Assembly (NCBI GenBank): GCA_900767415.1
Contig: CAAFYZ010000041.1
Span: 1 to 31,873 of the forward strand
From: Clostridia bacterium
GTDB taxonomy: Bacteria > Bacillota > Clostridia > Oscillospirales > CAG-272
DNA length: 31,873 nt
Reading direction: 5' to 3'
Numbering within the stretch: the first letter of the stretch is position 1; each line of letters begins with the position of its first letter. Shown in pieces: positions 14,625-23,535 of the stretch. A program made the translations under genes and the position numbers. The notes below the pieces were generated by a model. The model did not search any database and was not told the DNA's origin. It was given only the letters and a program-made list of their open reading frames with translations.

Positions 14625-16457
14625 ATGACTGCAACGAAAGCAAAAGAAAAAATCGGAAAAGCAGTCTTCGCGGCGGCGGCGATCGTTTGTACGGTCGCCA
14701 CCATCGCGATTTTCGCGTTTCTGATTTATAAAAGCATTCCCGCCTTCGGGAAACTCGGTGTATTCAGATTCATGTTCGACGATAAGTGGTCGCCCGACAG
14801 ACTGGATACATACGACTCGCCGCTCTCGGGTACGTACGGTATTTTCACGATGATCGTAGGTACTTTGACCGCGACGGTCGGCGCGCTCCTCGTCGGCGGT
14901 ATTCTCGGATATTTTACGGCGGTTTTTCTCGCGTTCTATTGCCCGAAGCGGATAAAGCGCGTGCTCGGTACCGTCATCAATCTTCTTGCCGGCATTCCGT
15001 CGGTGGTATACGGTTTCTTCGGTATCGTCTTTCTTCTTCCGATTCTTTCAAAATTCGCGCCGAATGACGGCAGCGGACTTTTCGCCACCTCACTGATCCT
15101 CGGCATTATGATTCTGCCGACGGTCGTCTCTTTGTCCCGTACCGCACTCGAAGCCGTGCCGAGATATTATTACGAGGGTTCGGTTGCCATGGGCGCGACG
15201 CACAGCGAGACGGTCTTTTGCATCATGTCCCCGGCGGCGAAGTCGGGAATCACGGCGTCCCTCGTTCTCGGTATCGGGCGTGCGCTCGGCGAGACGATGG
15301 CGGTCGTCATGGTGGCGGGCAATGCCGCGACCTATCCGAAAGGGCTGTTTTCCTCCTTCCGCGTCCTGACTGCGAACATCGTCATGGAGATGGGATACGC
15401 CGGAGAAGTACAGGAGGGCGCACTCGTAGCGACGGGCGTCGTGCTATTGCTCTTCGTTCTTCTTGTCAATTTGCTCTTTGCCGCCATCAGCGGAAAAGGC
15501 GTGAAAAAACTGACAAAAGCCACGGCGGAAAAGAAAAAATCCCGCCATGCGCCGACCTTTTTCCGCGATCTCAAAGAACGCGTTTCCGCCTTTCTCCACG
15601 CCGTTCACGCACCGCGGATCGGGCAGGGGATCTCGATTTTCTCGGGTGCTTTTGCGGGACTTGTCCTGCTTTTGATCGTCGGTTTTATTTTCGTGAACGG
15701 TCTGCCGTACCTTTTGAAGAATCCTTCGCTCATCTACGGCGCGTATGAGTTCGGAGGGGAGAAGATCACGATCCTTCCGGCTATCGTTACCACCCTGTAT
15801 ACCGTGTTCTTAAGTCTTCTGATCGCCGTACCGATCGGTATCATGACCGCGATTTTCTTAAACGAATATGCGAAGCGCACGCACTTTACCGTCCGTCTTG
15901 TCCGCTCCGCGATCGATATTCTCGCCGGTGTGCCGTCCATTGTCTACGGACTGTTCGGTATGATTACGTTCGTGAAGATCTTCGGCGGTTCGAGCAGTAT
16001 TCTCGCCGGTTCTCTGACGGTCAGCGTCATGTTGTTGCCGACGGTCGTGCGTTCGACCGAGGAGAGTCTTCGCGCCGTGGAGGACGCACAGCGGGAGGGG
16101 AGTCTCGCCCTCGGCGCAGGGAAACTGCGCACGATCTGCCGCGTGGTTTTACCGTCCGCACTTCCGGGGATTCTCGCCGCCGTGATTTTAAGTATAGGGC
16201 GTGTCATCAGCGAGTCGGCGCCCTTCCTGTATACCATGGGGTCGGTCATTTCCGCCGTTCCGCAGAGTTTCGGCGACAGCGGCGCGACACTTGCCGTCGC
16301 GCTCTATCAGCTTTCCGGTGAAGGTTGGTATATGAAAGAAGCGTACGCGACCGCCGTCGTTCTGATCTTCCTCGTCCTCATTCTGAACCTCGCCGCCGAG
16401 CTTGTCGCATCCCGTCTCGGTCGGAAACTGAAAGGAGTTACCAATGTTAAAAAATAA
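14625..16457 (+). CDS. pstCA: Fused phosphate permease PstC-PstA
   Basis: One 610-residue frame contains two complete phosphate permease subunits. Residues 1 to about 295 are PstC-like, with the LAGIPSVVYGFFG loop and GIGRALGETMAV. A charged linker (about 295-330) follows. The rest is PstA-like, with LAGVPSIVYGLFG and SIGRVISESAPF. Each half has about six membrane segments and the EAA-type coupling loop that contacts the ATPase. Normally these are two genes; here no stop or start separates them. The heterodimeric channel would therefore be a single chain. It overlaps pstB by 14 bases. Confidence 0.95.
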   Translation: MTATKAKEKIGKAVFAAAAIVCTVATIAIFAFLIYKSIPAFGKLGVFRFMFDDKWSPDRLDTYDSPLSGTYGIFTMIVGTLTATVGALLVGGILGYFTAVFLAFYCPKRIKRVLGTVINLLAGIPSVVYGFFGIVFLLPILSKFAPNDGSGLFATSLILGIMILPTVVSLSRTALEAVPRYYYEGSVAMGATHSETVFCIMSPAAKSGITASLVLGIGRALGETMAVVMVAGNAATYPKGLFSSFRVLTANIVMEMGYAGEVQEGALVATGVVLLLFVLLVNLLFAAISGKGVKKLTKATAEKKKSRHAPTFFRDLKERVSAFLHAVHAPRIGQGISIFSGAFAGLVLLLIVGFIFVNGLPYLLKNPSLIYGAYEFGGEKITILPAIVTTLYTVFLSLLIAVPIGIMTAIFLNEYAKRTHFTVRLVRSAIDILAGVPSIVYGLFGMITFVKIFGGSSSILAGSLTVSVMLLPTVVRSTEESLRAVEDAQREGSLALGAGKLRTICRVVLPSALPGILAAVILSIGRVISESAPFLYTMGSVISAVPQSFGDSGATLAVALYQLSGEGWYMKEAYATAVVLIFLVLILNLAAELVASRLGRKLKGVTNVKK

Positions 16458-17232
16458 AAACGAAATCGAACCGTCTGCCTTCGGTCAGAATATCTCGGTC
16501 AAAGGGGCAAATCTCTGGTACGGAGAATTTCAGGCGATCAAAGACATCAGCATGGAGATCACGGAGAGAAAAGTCACCGCGTTCATCGGACCCTCGGGAT
16601 GCGGAAAATCCACCTTTCTGAAGTGCTTCAACCGTATGAACGATCTTGTGGAGGGGTGTCGTGTAACCGGAGACTTTCGGATCGGTGAGACGGACATTTA
16701 CGGGAAAATCGACGTCAACGAACTCCGCCGCAACATCGGCATGGTTTTTCAGAAGCCGAATCCTTTTCCGATGAGCGTCTATGACAACATCGCCTACGGT
16801 CCCCGCACCTTCGGGATTCATGCGCGCAGTGTCCTCGACGGCATTGTCGAAGAGTCGCTGCGCGGAGCGGCGATGTGGGACGAGCTGAAAGATCGGTTGG
16901 ATAAATCCGCACTCGGACTTTCGGGCGGTCAGCAACAGCGGCTCTGTATTGCCCGCGCTCTCGCCGTCAAGCCGAAAATTCTTCTGATGGACGAACCGAC
17001 GAGTGCGCTTGACCCGATATCGACCGATAAGATCGAAGCCCTGTGCGACGATCTGTCCGAAAACACGACCATCGTCATCGTAACGCACAATATGCAACAG
17101 GCAACGCGGATATCGGACAAGACCGGATTCTTCCTCCTCGGAGAACTTGTGGAATTCGGCGACACCGACGATATCTTTACCGACCCGAAGGACGAACGGA
17201 CAGAACGGTATATTACCGGCAGATTCGGTTGA
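16444..17232 (+). CDS. pstB: Phosphate ABC transporter ATP-binding protein
   Basis: 262 residues, normal for PstB. It hydrolyses ATP at the cytoplasmic side to drive phosphate import through PstCA. Walker A GPSGCGKST is at 49-57, the Q-loop is in MVFQKPNPFPMSVYDNI (a PstB hallmark), the signature LSGGQQQRL starts at 159, Walker B is LLMDEPTSALD and the switch histidine is in VTHNM. It starts inside the end of pstCA, with GGAG in that gene's coding sequence as its ribosome binding site. Confidence 0.97.
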   Translation: MLKNKNEIEPSAFGQNISVKGANLWYGEFQAIKDISMEITERKVTAFIGPSGCGKSTFLKCFNRMNDLVEGCRVTGDFRIGETDIYGKIDVNELRRNIGMVFQKPNPFPMSVYDNIAYGPRTFGIHARSVLDGIVEESLRGAAMWDELKDRLDKSALGLSGGQQQRLCIARALAVKPKILLMDEPTSALDPISTDKIEALCDDLSENTTIVIVTHNMQQATRISDKTGFFLLGELVEFGDTDDIFTDPKDERTERYITGRFG

Positions 17233-17271
17233 TACGACTTGACAGATATGATATAATGGAGGAGAAAAGAA

Positions 17272-17928
17272 ATGTCGGCCAGAAAACAGTTTGAAGAAGA
17301 ACTGCAGGAATTGAAGGACGAACTTGTCGCCATGTGCCGTCTGACGGCGGATATGATCGCCAACGCCAACGAGGCGCTGGAAAAGATGGACCGTGAACTC
17401 GGTCGCAGCATCGGAGAGAGCGACAAGCGCGTCGACGAATACGAAATGGATATCGAAAAACGCTGTATGCGGATTCTGATCCGCCGTCAGCCGGTGGCGA
17501 AGGACTTTCGCGTCGTGTCGACCGCGCTGAAAATGATCACCGACATCGAACGTTTCGGCGATCAGGCGAGCGACATCGGCGATCTCGTGTACACCATGCC
17601 GGGAGAGACGTATGTCACGAGGCCGGATCACCTTCGCGCGATGGGAGAACTCGCCGTCCGCATGGTACGGGAATCGGTGAACTCCTTTATCCGTAACGAC
17701 GAAAAACTCGCCGACGAGGTGATCGCGACGGATGACGAGATGGATACGCTTTTTCTGGAAGTGCAAAAGGATCTGATAGACCTTCTGCGCCTTGACGGAG
17801 AGCATTGCGCCGATCAGGCGATTACGCTGATGATGGTGGCAAAATATCTTGAGCGCATCGGCGATCACGCCGTCAATGTCGCCGAGTGGGCAAAATATAA
17901 CGAAACGGGGGTACATACAAAGAACTGA
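17272..17928 (+). CDS. phoU: Phosphate signalling protein PhoU
   Basis: 218 residues with two PhoU three-helix repeats, each with its conserved metal-binding helix: DIERFGDQASDIG at 91-103 and LERIGDHAVNVAEW at 193-206. PhoU links the state of the Pst transporter to the sensor kinase and keeps the Pho response off when phosphate is ample. GGAGGAG sits upstream of the ATG. Its TGA overlaps the response regulator ATG by one base (TGATG), suggesting coupled translation. Confidence 0.96.
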   Translation: MSARKQFEEELQELKDELVAMCRLTADMIANANEALEKMDRELGRSIGESDKRVDEYEMDIEKRCMRILIRRQPVAKDFRVVSTALKMITDIERFGDQASDIGDLVYTMPGETYVTRPDHLRAMGELAVRMVRESVNSFIRNDEKLADEVIATDDEMDTLFLEVQKDLIDLLRLDGEHCADQAITLMMVAKYLERIGDHAVNVAEWAKYNETGVHTKN

Positions 17929-18596
17929 TGAAAAAACCGTTGATTTATGTTGTGGAGGACGACGAGGGAATCCGCGAAGTTTACGAAGGTGCGTTCGAAG
18001 ACTCCTACGACCTTCGGATGTTCGAATGCGGGAAGGACTTTTTTGAGGCGTTTTCCGTCAGTGTCCCGGATCTTATTCTTCTTGACATTATGCTGCCCGA
18101 TATGGACGGCTATACGATCCTGTCGAAGATCCGCGAGGTCGACGAGCGGGTTCCGGTGATCATCGTCAGCGCGAAGTCGGACGAGATCAGTTTCGTCAAG
18201 GGACTGAACAAAGGGGCAGACGATTATATGTCGAAGCCGTTTTCCGTTCTCGAACTTTTGGCACGTGTCAAGGCGGGGCTTCGCAGAGCCAATCTTTACG
18301 TCTCGCACGCGGGAGATTTTTCCGTCGATCGGAATACGTATAAGATTTTTTATCGCGGGCATGACCTCGGTCTGACCCTGAAAGAATACAAACTGCTCGA
18401 TTACCTGATCGGGAACGCCGGGATCACCGTAGATCGCGAGACCCTGTTCCGCGAGGTGTGGGGAGAGAACTTTATCGGCGAGACGCGCACGCTGGATATG
18501 CACATCGCCGAGATCCGTGACAGAATCCGTGAGGCGGGAGGAGGAGACGTAATCGTCACCGTGCGCGGTGTCGGTTACCGGTTTGAAGCAAAATGA
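17928..18596 (+). CDS. phoP: OmpR/PhoB-family response regulator
   Basis: 222 residues. The receiver domain (about 1-118) has the acidic pair at EDDE, the phospho-acceptor D53 in LLDIMLPDMDGY and the conserved lysine in SKPF. The winged-helix DNA-binding domain (about 128-220) ends in VRGVGYRFE. Position between phoU and a PAS-containing kinase identifies it as the Pho regulator; PhoP is the Bacillota name. It likely activates this operon through the TTTACA repeats before pstS. The kinase gene starts in its last codons (ATGA overlap). Confidence 0.92.
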   Translation: MKKPLIYVVEDDEGIREVYEGAFEDSYDLRMFECGKDFFEAFSVSVPDLILLDIMLPDMDGYTILSKIREVDERVPVIIVSAKSDEISFVKGLNKGADDYMSKPFSVLELLARVKAGLRRANLYVSHAGDFSVDRNTYKIFYRGHDLGLTLKEYKLLDYLIGNAGITVDRETLFREVWGENFIGETRTLDMHIAEIRDRIREAGGGDVIVTVRGVGYRFEAK

Positions 18597-20281
18597 AAAG
18601 AAAAATTTTCCTTCGGGTCTTTTTTCTGACCCTGCTTTGCGCACTTTTGGTTTTCGCCGCGGCACTTCTGGCGGTAGCGAAAAGCGGACGCGGCGTGGTG
18701 GAAGAGAGATTGCGTGCGGAATCCGGTCTGCTCTCTTCGCTCTTGCGTAACGAAGAGGATATCCGTGCTCTTTCCGCCTATCAGAATCGCGACACTTTCC
18801 GCATCACGGTGATTTCTTCCGACGGCAAGGTGCTCTATGAGAGCAGTGTCTCGGGAGAACTCGAAAATCATGGGGACAGAAAAGAGGTTCTCGCCGCGCT
18901 CGACGGCTCTCCCTGTTATGTCGAACGGTATTCCGCGACCTTCGGATGCCGTATGACCTACTATGCGGTGGAGAATACCCTGAACGACGGGAGCCGTACC
19001 GTGATTCGCGTCGCGGTGCGGAGCAGTGAACTTTCGGGATTTTTCGGGCTCGCAATCCCGCTGCTTGTCTGTGCGTTGGCTCTTGCTCTTGTCATCTCCC
19101 TTTTCCTCGCGGGGAAACTCTCGGCGGGAATCTCGGACAAGGTGCGCGGTGTCGCGGACAGTTTGCGGTCCCTGAACGAGGGAGAATACCGCCCGCTTGC
19201 GGCAGACAGCAGAGAACCGGAGTTTTATGCCGTCTTTCGGGAGATTAACGATCTGAACGGGAAGACGCGCGCGTTGATCGACGAGCGGACAAAGGAAAGC
19301 GAAAAACTGTCCTTCGTTCTTGAAAATGTGGCGGAAGGGATTCTCGCTACCGACGCCGAAGGGCGCGTCGCCATCGCCAACCGTGCCGCACTGTCTCTTC
19401 TTGACGGAGCAGAGGAAGACGTCGGGAAACCGCTTCTTTACCTTGTCGAAGACACCGCGCTTTGCGATAAGATACTTTCGCCCGGTGCCGATCGGTTTGA
19501 ATTCCGCCTCGGAGAACGCGATCTCGCCGTTACCGTGCGCCGTCTTTTCGGGACGCCGCTTGCCGACGAGATTTCCCGCATCGTGATTCTGACGGACATC
19601 ACCGCGGCAAAAGCGGTAGCCAAGGAAAAAAGCGATTTCTTCGCCAACGCCTCTCATGAGTTGAAAACACCGATTACGGTCACACAGGGGATCTCCGAGC
19701 TGATTCTTGCCAAAGACAATATCGACGAGGGGACCAAAAAACAGGTGGAGCGCATCCATAAAGAAGCACTGCGCATGGCGGAACTAATCTCGGATATGTT
19801 GCGGCTTTCCGATCTGGAACGGCAGAAGGGGACACCGGAGTGCGTCCCGGTCGAACTCCGTAGCGTCGTGGATGAAGTGACAGCCGAACTTCATACGAGA
19901 GCGGAAGAGCGGCATCTGACCCTTCGCGTCACAGGAAAGGGGCGTGTCATGGCATCTCCCGACAAGATGTATGAGCTGGTGACGAACCTCTGTTCCAACG
20001 CCGTCAACTATAACAAGGACGGCGGCAGTATCGACATTTCGATTTCCGACGAGGGCGGGCGCGTCACGCTCACGGTAAAAGATACCGGTATCGGAATCCC
20101 CGAAGAGAGTCTGCCGAGGATTTTCGAGCGTTTTTACCGTGTGGATCCTTCCCGCTCGAAGAAAACGGGAGGCACGGGACTCGGACTTGCCATCGTCAAG
20201 CACATCTGCGCGATGTACGGCGCGACCGTCTCCGTGGAGAGTCAGCCGGGTACCGGCACGACATTCCGTATCGTCTTTTGA
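18593..20281 (+). CDS. phoR: Pho-type sensor histidine kinase
   Basis: 562 residues. A membrane segment lies at about 7-29, a small extracytoplasmic domain follows, and a second membrane segment is at about 145-168. Then come a HAMP-like region, a PAS domain (about 235-330, LENVAEGILATDAEGRV), the dimerisation domain with H355 in ASHELKTP, and an ATPase domain with NLCSNAVNYN, DTGIGIP and GGTGLGLAIVK. This is the full PhoR/PnpS layout. It phosphorylates the adjacent regulator when phosphate is low. It is the last gene of the operon, followed by a strong terminator. Confidence 0.93.
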   Translation: MKRKIFLRVFFLTLLCALLVFAAALLAVAKSGRGVVEERLRAESGLLSSLLRNEEDIRALSAYQNRDTFRITVISSDGKVLYESSVSGELENHGDRKEVLAALDGSPCYVERYSATFGCRMTYYAVENTLNDGSRTVIRVAVRSSELSGFFGLAIPLLVCALALALVISLFLAGKLSAGISDKVRGVADSLRSLNEGEYRPLAADSREPEFYAVFREINDLNGKTRALIDERTKESEKLSFVLENVAEGILATDAEGRVAIANRAALSLLDGAEEDVGKPLLYLVEDTALCDKILSPGADRFEFRLGERDLAVTVRRLFGTPLADEISRIVILTDITAAKAVAKEKSDFFANASHELKTPITVTQGISELILAKDNIDEGTKKQVERIHKEALRMAELISDMLRLSDLERQKGTPECVPVELRSVVDEVTAELHTRAEERHLTLRVTGKGRVMASPDKMYELVTNLCSNAVNYNKDGGSIDISISDEGGRVTLTVKDTGIGIPEESLPRIFERFYRVDPSRSKKTGGTGLGLAIVKHICAMYGATVSVESQPGTGTTFRIVF

Positions 20282-20301
20282 GACGGTAGTCCGCCATAGA
20301 A

Positions 20302-20345
20302 AAAGGCACCCCGAAAAGTCTCGGACTTTTCGGGGTGCCTTTTTT
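20302..20345. terminator. Strong bidirectional terminator
   Basis: AGGCACCCCGAAAAGTC (20304-20320) pairs perfectly with 20324-20340, followed by TTTTT on the plus strand and preceded by a run of A that serves the minus strand. It ends both the pst-pho operon and the convergent ABC importer operon. Confidence 0.95.
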
Positions 20346-20365
20346 CTTTCCGCGCAGAGGGCGTT

Positions 20366-20947
20366 TTATGCGGGTACGATCGGCAGGATACGCGCGCCGA
20401 GCGCAACTGCCGCAGCATCGGAATGTGCGCTCAGGAGCACAAGCCGCCACGCCGCCTGCGCGCGGATGATCTCCGCCACTTTCTCTGCGAGTGCGGGGTC
20501 GAGTTCCTTGAACGGTTCGTCCAAAAGGAGGACGGGCGCACGCTTCAGAAAGGCGCGGGCGAGAGAGACACGCTGTTTCATTCCGCCCGAGAGCGCGTCG
20601 GGGTAGAGCGCGGTTTCCTCTTTTGTAAAGCCGAGTTGCATCAGCATATCGACGGCAGAGGAGAGGTCCTTTTTTTGCAAACTCACGGCAACGGCGACAT
20701 TTTCCGCCGCGGTGAGCGAAGGGAAAAGACGGTATTCCTGAAAGGCAAAGGACACGTTCTTTCCGCCGGATATTTTTCCTTCGTCTGGTTTTGCAAGACC
20801 GGCGATCAGACGGAGCAGTGTGGTTTTTCCGCTCCCGCTCTCTCCCGTAATCAGCACGCATCCGTGTTCGGGAAAAGAATAGGAAAGATTATGGATGACG
20901 CTTTTTTCGCCGAAGGAAACGGAGAGATTCGTCAGTGTAAGTGCCAT
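20366..20947 (-). CDS. ABC importer ATP-binding protein (short)
   Basis: 193 residues. Walker A GESGSGKTT (about 35-43), Q-loop FAFQEYRLFP, signature LSGGMKQRV, Walker B VLLLDEPF and switch histidine SAHSD are all present. It is shorter than the usual 240-260 residues of the SsuB/TauB/nitrate group, and little follows the switch region. The start at 20947 lies 16 bases inside the permease gene; a longer frame reaching 21529 is only overlap with that gene. It powers the importer formed with the next two genes. Confidence 0.9.
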   Translation of the reverse strand: MALTLTNLSVSFGEKSVIHNLSYSFPEHGCVLITGESGSGKTTLLRLIAGLAKPDEGKISGGKNVSFAFQEYRLFPSLTAAENVAVAVSLQKKDLSSAVDMLMQLGFTKEETALYPDALSGGMKQRVSLARAFLKRAPVLLLDEPFKELDPALAEKVAEIIRAQAAWRLVLLSAHSDAAAVALGARILPIVPA

Positions 20948-21693
20948 CGTGCTTCCGCCTTTCTGCCAAGGAATTTTATCCCGTTTTCGAGAATCAGACT
21001 GAGAAAAATCACAACCAGCGTCCAGGCAAAGACGGCGTCGCCGGCAAAATAATTCTTCGCCTCGTATATCTCGCGCCCGATGGAATCCTTCGTATAGGCG
21101 ATGACTTCGGCGGCGATCCCCGCTTTCCAGGCAAGACCCGAGGAGGTTACCGCGGCGGGGATGAGAAATCCGACGGCGGCGGGCAGATAGTAATAGCGGA
21201 GCTTGGCAAGGGGAGAAAAGCCGAAGACTTTCGTCACCTCGGCGAGATTCGGATCCAGAGCGGCGTCCGCATCCGACAGGTTCTGATAGACGACGGGCGC
21301 ACTCATAACGGCGGCAATAAAGGACGGCACGGCGCCCGAACCGATGAAAAACCAGAGTACGAGGATAAAAGAGGCGACGGGCGTGCTTTTCAGCACCGCC
21401 ATCAATCCGCGGACAAAAGTCCCGAAGAAAGCAAAACGCTTTGCAGGATACACCAGAGCGGCACCGACGGCGACGCCGATCAGCCAGCCAAAGAGCACGC
21501 GCAGAAGCGAGAAGGCAACCGTCTTGCAAAAGCCGACCGTCCCGACAAGGGAAAAGAGCGCTTTTGCCGTATCGGTAAAGGCGGGGAAGAAAAAGCGGAC
21601 GTCGGCGATCCGTGCCGCCCCCTCCCAGACGGCGAGCGTCAGGAGAAGGGCGAGGATCGGGTAGAGAAACCGCCTGCGCTTATCGGCGCGCAT
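20932..21693 (-). CDS. ABC importer permease (SsuC/TauC/ThiX-like)
   Basis: 253 residues with about six membrane segments and a BPD_transp_1 fold. The EAA-type loop is seen around LAEVTKVFGFSPLAKLRYYYLPAA. Such permeases import sulfonates, nitrate, thiamin precursors or similar small molecules; the sequence alone does not tell which. It overlaps the binding-protein gene by 14 bases and the ATPase gene by 16, with no clear ribosome binding site of its own, so translation is probably coupled. Confidence 0.9.
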   Translation of the reverse strand: MRADKRRRFLYPILALLLTLAVWEGAARIADVRFFFPAFTDTAKALFSLVGTVGFCKTVAFSLLRVLFGWLIGVAVGAALVYPAKRFAFFGTFVRGLMAVLKSTPVASFILVLWFFIGSGAVPSFIAAVMSAPVVYQNLSDADAALDPNLAEVTKVFGFSPLAKLRYYYLPAAVGFLIPAAVTSSGLAWKAGIAAEVIAYTKDSIGREIYEAKNYFAGDAVFAWTLVVIFLSLILENGIKFLGRKAEARWHLH

Positions 21694-22642
21694 AGTAGAA
21701 AGCGTCGGAGGGGAGTGCGCCGCCGATTGAAGCGGGCGCGGATGTCAGAAGGACGCCGTAGAAAGAAACCAGCGTGTCCTTCATCTCTTTCCCTTCACGG
21801 AAAACGATCGATCCCTTCAGGTTTTTGAGGGCGGCTTTGGCAATCGGGAGTTTCGGAAGAACGCCGGCATCCACGATCTTCTGTGCGCTCTCGTCGGAAT
21901 GCGATGCGTCGGCGATATAGTCGACGGACGCCTTGTAATCGTCGAGGAAGCGGTTGACGGCACCCTCATGCGCCTGAATAAATTCGTTGCGCGCGACGAT
22001 GCACCCCATCGCGAGAGACTCGCCGGATACCTTGTCCCACTCGGTCGAGAGATTCAGCTTGACTTCATAGTTTTTCGCCTGCATCAGCGCGGCGGTCACC
22101 TTCGGCTCGGGGAGAACCGCGTAGTCGACCTCTCCCTTGACGACGGAGGCGACGAGCGCGTCGTGATCGAGTGCCACATCGACCGTTGCGTTCACGCCGT
22201 TCTTTTTGAGAAGGAATTTCACGATCGGTTCGGTCGTCGAACCGGCGACACTGGTCGTCAGCGTCTTGCCTTCTAGATCGGCAAAAGAGTCGACTTTCGT
22301 GTCTTTTTTCGCCAAAAGGTAAAGAGAACCGAGACAATTGACGGCAAGAACCGAAATATCGGCTTTGGCGGAAAGGGAAGCCGCAGTGTTGGTCGGCAGG
22401 CAGAGCATATCGAGTTTTTTCGATGTGAGATCCGCGATCGCGGTCTGCGGATTGCTGTAGACCGTAAAGTCGTACAGTGCGGAATCTTCCGCCGTGTCCG
22501 CCATCAGTTTTGCCATTCCCATGCCAGTGGGACCGGCGAGAACGCCGACGTTGATTTTCGCACCGTCGTCCCGCACTTTGCAGGAGACGAAGGCGGTGAG
22601 GGTGAGTGCCAGAAGAAGCAGGAGAGAGAGAAGTTTTTTCAT
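21680..22642 (-). CDS. ABC importer substrate-binding lipoprotein
   Basis: 320 residues. The signal peptide ends in lipobox FVSC with lipidated C21. The mature part resembles the NMT1/SsuA-like type II binding proteins: NVGVLAGPTGMGMAKLM, then LDMLCLPTNTAA, GKTLTTSVAGSTTEP and VDYAVLPEP. The ligand is unknown; sulfonate, pyrimidine and related compounds are candidates. AAAGGA lies upstream of the ATG, which overlaps the stop of the Crp/Fnr-type gene by four bases. Confidence 0.9.
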   Translation of the reverse strand: MKKLLSLLLLLALTLTAFVSCKVRDDGAKINVGVLAGPTGMGMAKLMADTAEDSALYDFTVYSNPQTAIADLTSKKLDMLCLPTNTAASLSAKADISVLAVNCLGSLYLLAKKDTKVDSFADLEGKTLTTSVAGSTTEPIVKFLLKKNGVNATVDVALDHDALVASVVKGEVDYAVLPEPKVTAALMQAKNYEVKLNLSTEWDKVSGESLAMGCIVARNEFIQAHEGAVNRFLDDYKASVDYIADASHSDESAQKIVDAGVLPKLPIAKAALKNLKGSIVFREGKEMKDTLVSFYGVLLTSAPASIGGALPSDAFYYARR

Positions 22643-23313
22643 GACGATTTCCTTTCGAGACCCTTCGGGTCAAGTATTGTGATTTGTTTGTCCTCGTAGC
22701 GGATGAGATCCCGCTCGGCGAGCGTGTCGAGGGCACGATAGACCGATGCGCGGCTGAGCCGCAGTTTTTCGGAGATCTGCTTGCAGTTGACGGAAAACGT
22801 GTCGGTTCCGTTTTTCCTGTATGCCGCGAGCAGATAGGACGCCGTTTTTTCTTCCGCGGACGCACCGGAGAGCGATGCGACCTTTTCGTTCAGAAAGGTG
22901 ACGCGCCCGGCGAGAAAAGAGATAAAATTCAGCGCAATCTCCCGATTTTCACGAATCAGGAACAGAACGTCCTTCTTCGTGAAAAAGAGAATCTCGCTTT
23001 TCTTTTTCGCGCGGACGGCGGTAGGGAATTCTCCGCGATCGGAAAAGAGCGAGAGGACGCCGAAGGAATCGGACGGACGCATAAGATTCATCGGGAACAC
23101 GCTCCCGTCCGGTGCGATGCGGACGACGTCGCACTCACCGTCGATCACAAAACCGATTTTTTCCGCCCCCGCATTCGGGTCGAACACGGTTTCCCCGCGG
23201 GCGTACGTGCGGATCTCGGGGGAGACGGAGGGAAGATAGGCGGCAATCAGACGGGGCGGGATTCCTTTGAACGGGAAGATGTTTTTGCAGAAATCAGAAA
23301 GATCGAACGGCAT
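22639..23313 (-). CDS. Crp/Fnr-family transcriptional regulator
   Basis: 224 residues: an N-terminal cyclic-nucleotide-binding-type beta barrel (about 20-130), a long dimer helix, and a C-terminal winged helix with LRLSRASVYRALDTLAERDLI. ATG 23313 is chosen because GGAGG lies five bases upstream; a longer frame to 23427 runs through the promoter. There is no Cys cluster for an FNR-type iron-sulfur centre and no obvious cAMP pocket that I can confirm, so the effector is open. It leads the importer operon, and a 16-base near-palindrome sits at its predicted transcription start, suggesting autoregulation. Confidence 0.9.
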   Translation of the reverse strand: MPFDLSDFCKNIFPFKGIPPRLIAAYLPSVSPEIRTYARGETVFDPNAGAEKIGFVIDGECDVVRIAPDGSVFPMNLMRPSDSFGVLSLFSDRGEFPTAVRAKKKSEILFFTKKDVLFLIRENREIALNFISFLAGRVTFLNEKVASLSGASAEEKTASYLLAAYRKNGTDTFSVNCKQISEKLRLSRASVYRALDTLAERDLIRYEDKQITILDPKGLERKSS

Positions 23314-23329
23314 AGAACCTCCGAAAAAG

Positions 23330-23375
23330 TGTCTCATTTGATACATATTATAAAGGATAAAAACCGAGTTGTCAA
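23330..23375 (-). promoter_or_regulatory. Promoter and candidate operator of the Crp/Fnr-importer operon
   Basis: On the minus strand, TTGACA (23375-23370), a 17-base spacer and TATAAT (23352-23347) form a consensus promoter. TGTCTCA-TT-TGATACA (23330-23345) is a near-palindrome covering the expected start point, with the TGT...ACA ends typical of Crp/Fnr sites. Confidence 0.75.
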
Positions 23376-23421
23376 GAGGAAAAGCAGAAAAAATATTTTT
23401 TCGTGAAAGTCGAAAAAAGGA

Positions 23422-23463
23422 TTGCATTTTATAGTAATCTATGTTATACTAATTATTACATAG
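23422..23463 (+). promoter_or_regulatory. Promoter of dacA with palindrome across the -10
   Basis: TTGCAT (23422-23427), a 17-base spacer and TATACT (23445-23450). A 25-base near-palindrome, CTATGTTAT...ATTACATAG (23439-23463), covers the -10 and probable start point, and may be an operator. Confidence 0.7.
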
Positions 23464-23487
23464 ACAAAAGGGAAAAGGACCTTTTGT
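23464..23487 (+). other. Hairpin in the dacA leader
   Basis: ACAAAAGG (23464-23471) pairs with CCTTTTGT (23480-23487) around an 8-base loop. There is no T run after it, so it is not a plain terminator. It may stabilise the mRNA or control the leader. Confidence 0.4.
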
Positions 23488-23535
23488 TCCGTTTTGAGGA
23501 TTTACGGCGTGCGATTGCCGCCGGGAGATAGATAG

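Noticed and set aside
17239..17257. TTGACA and TATAAT before phoU
   Set aside because: The boxes are only seven bases apart, so they cannot form a sigma-A promoter; phoU is read from the operon.
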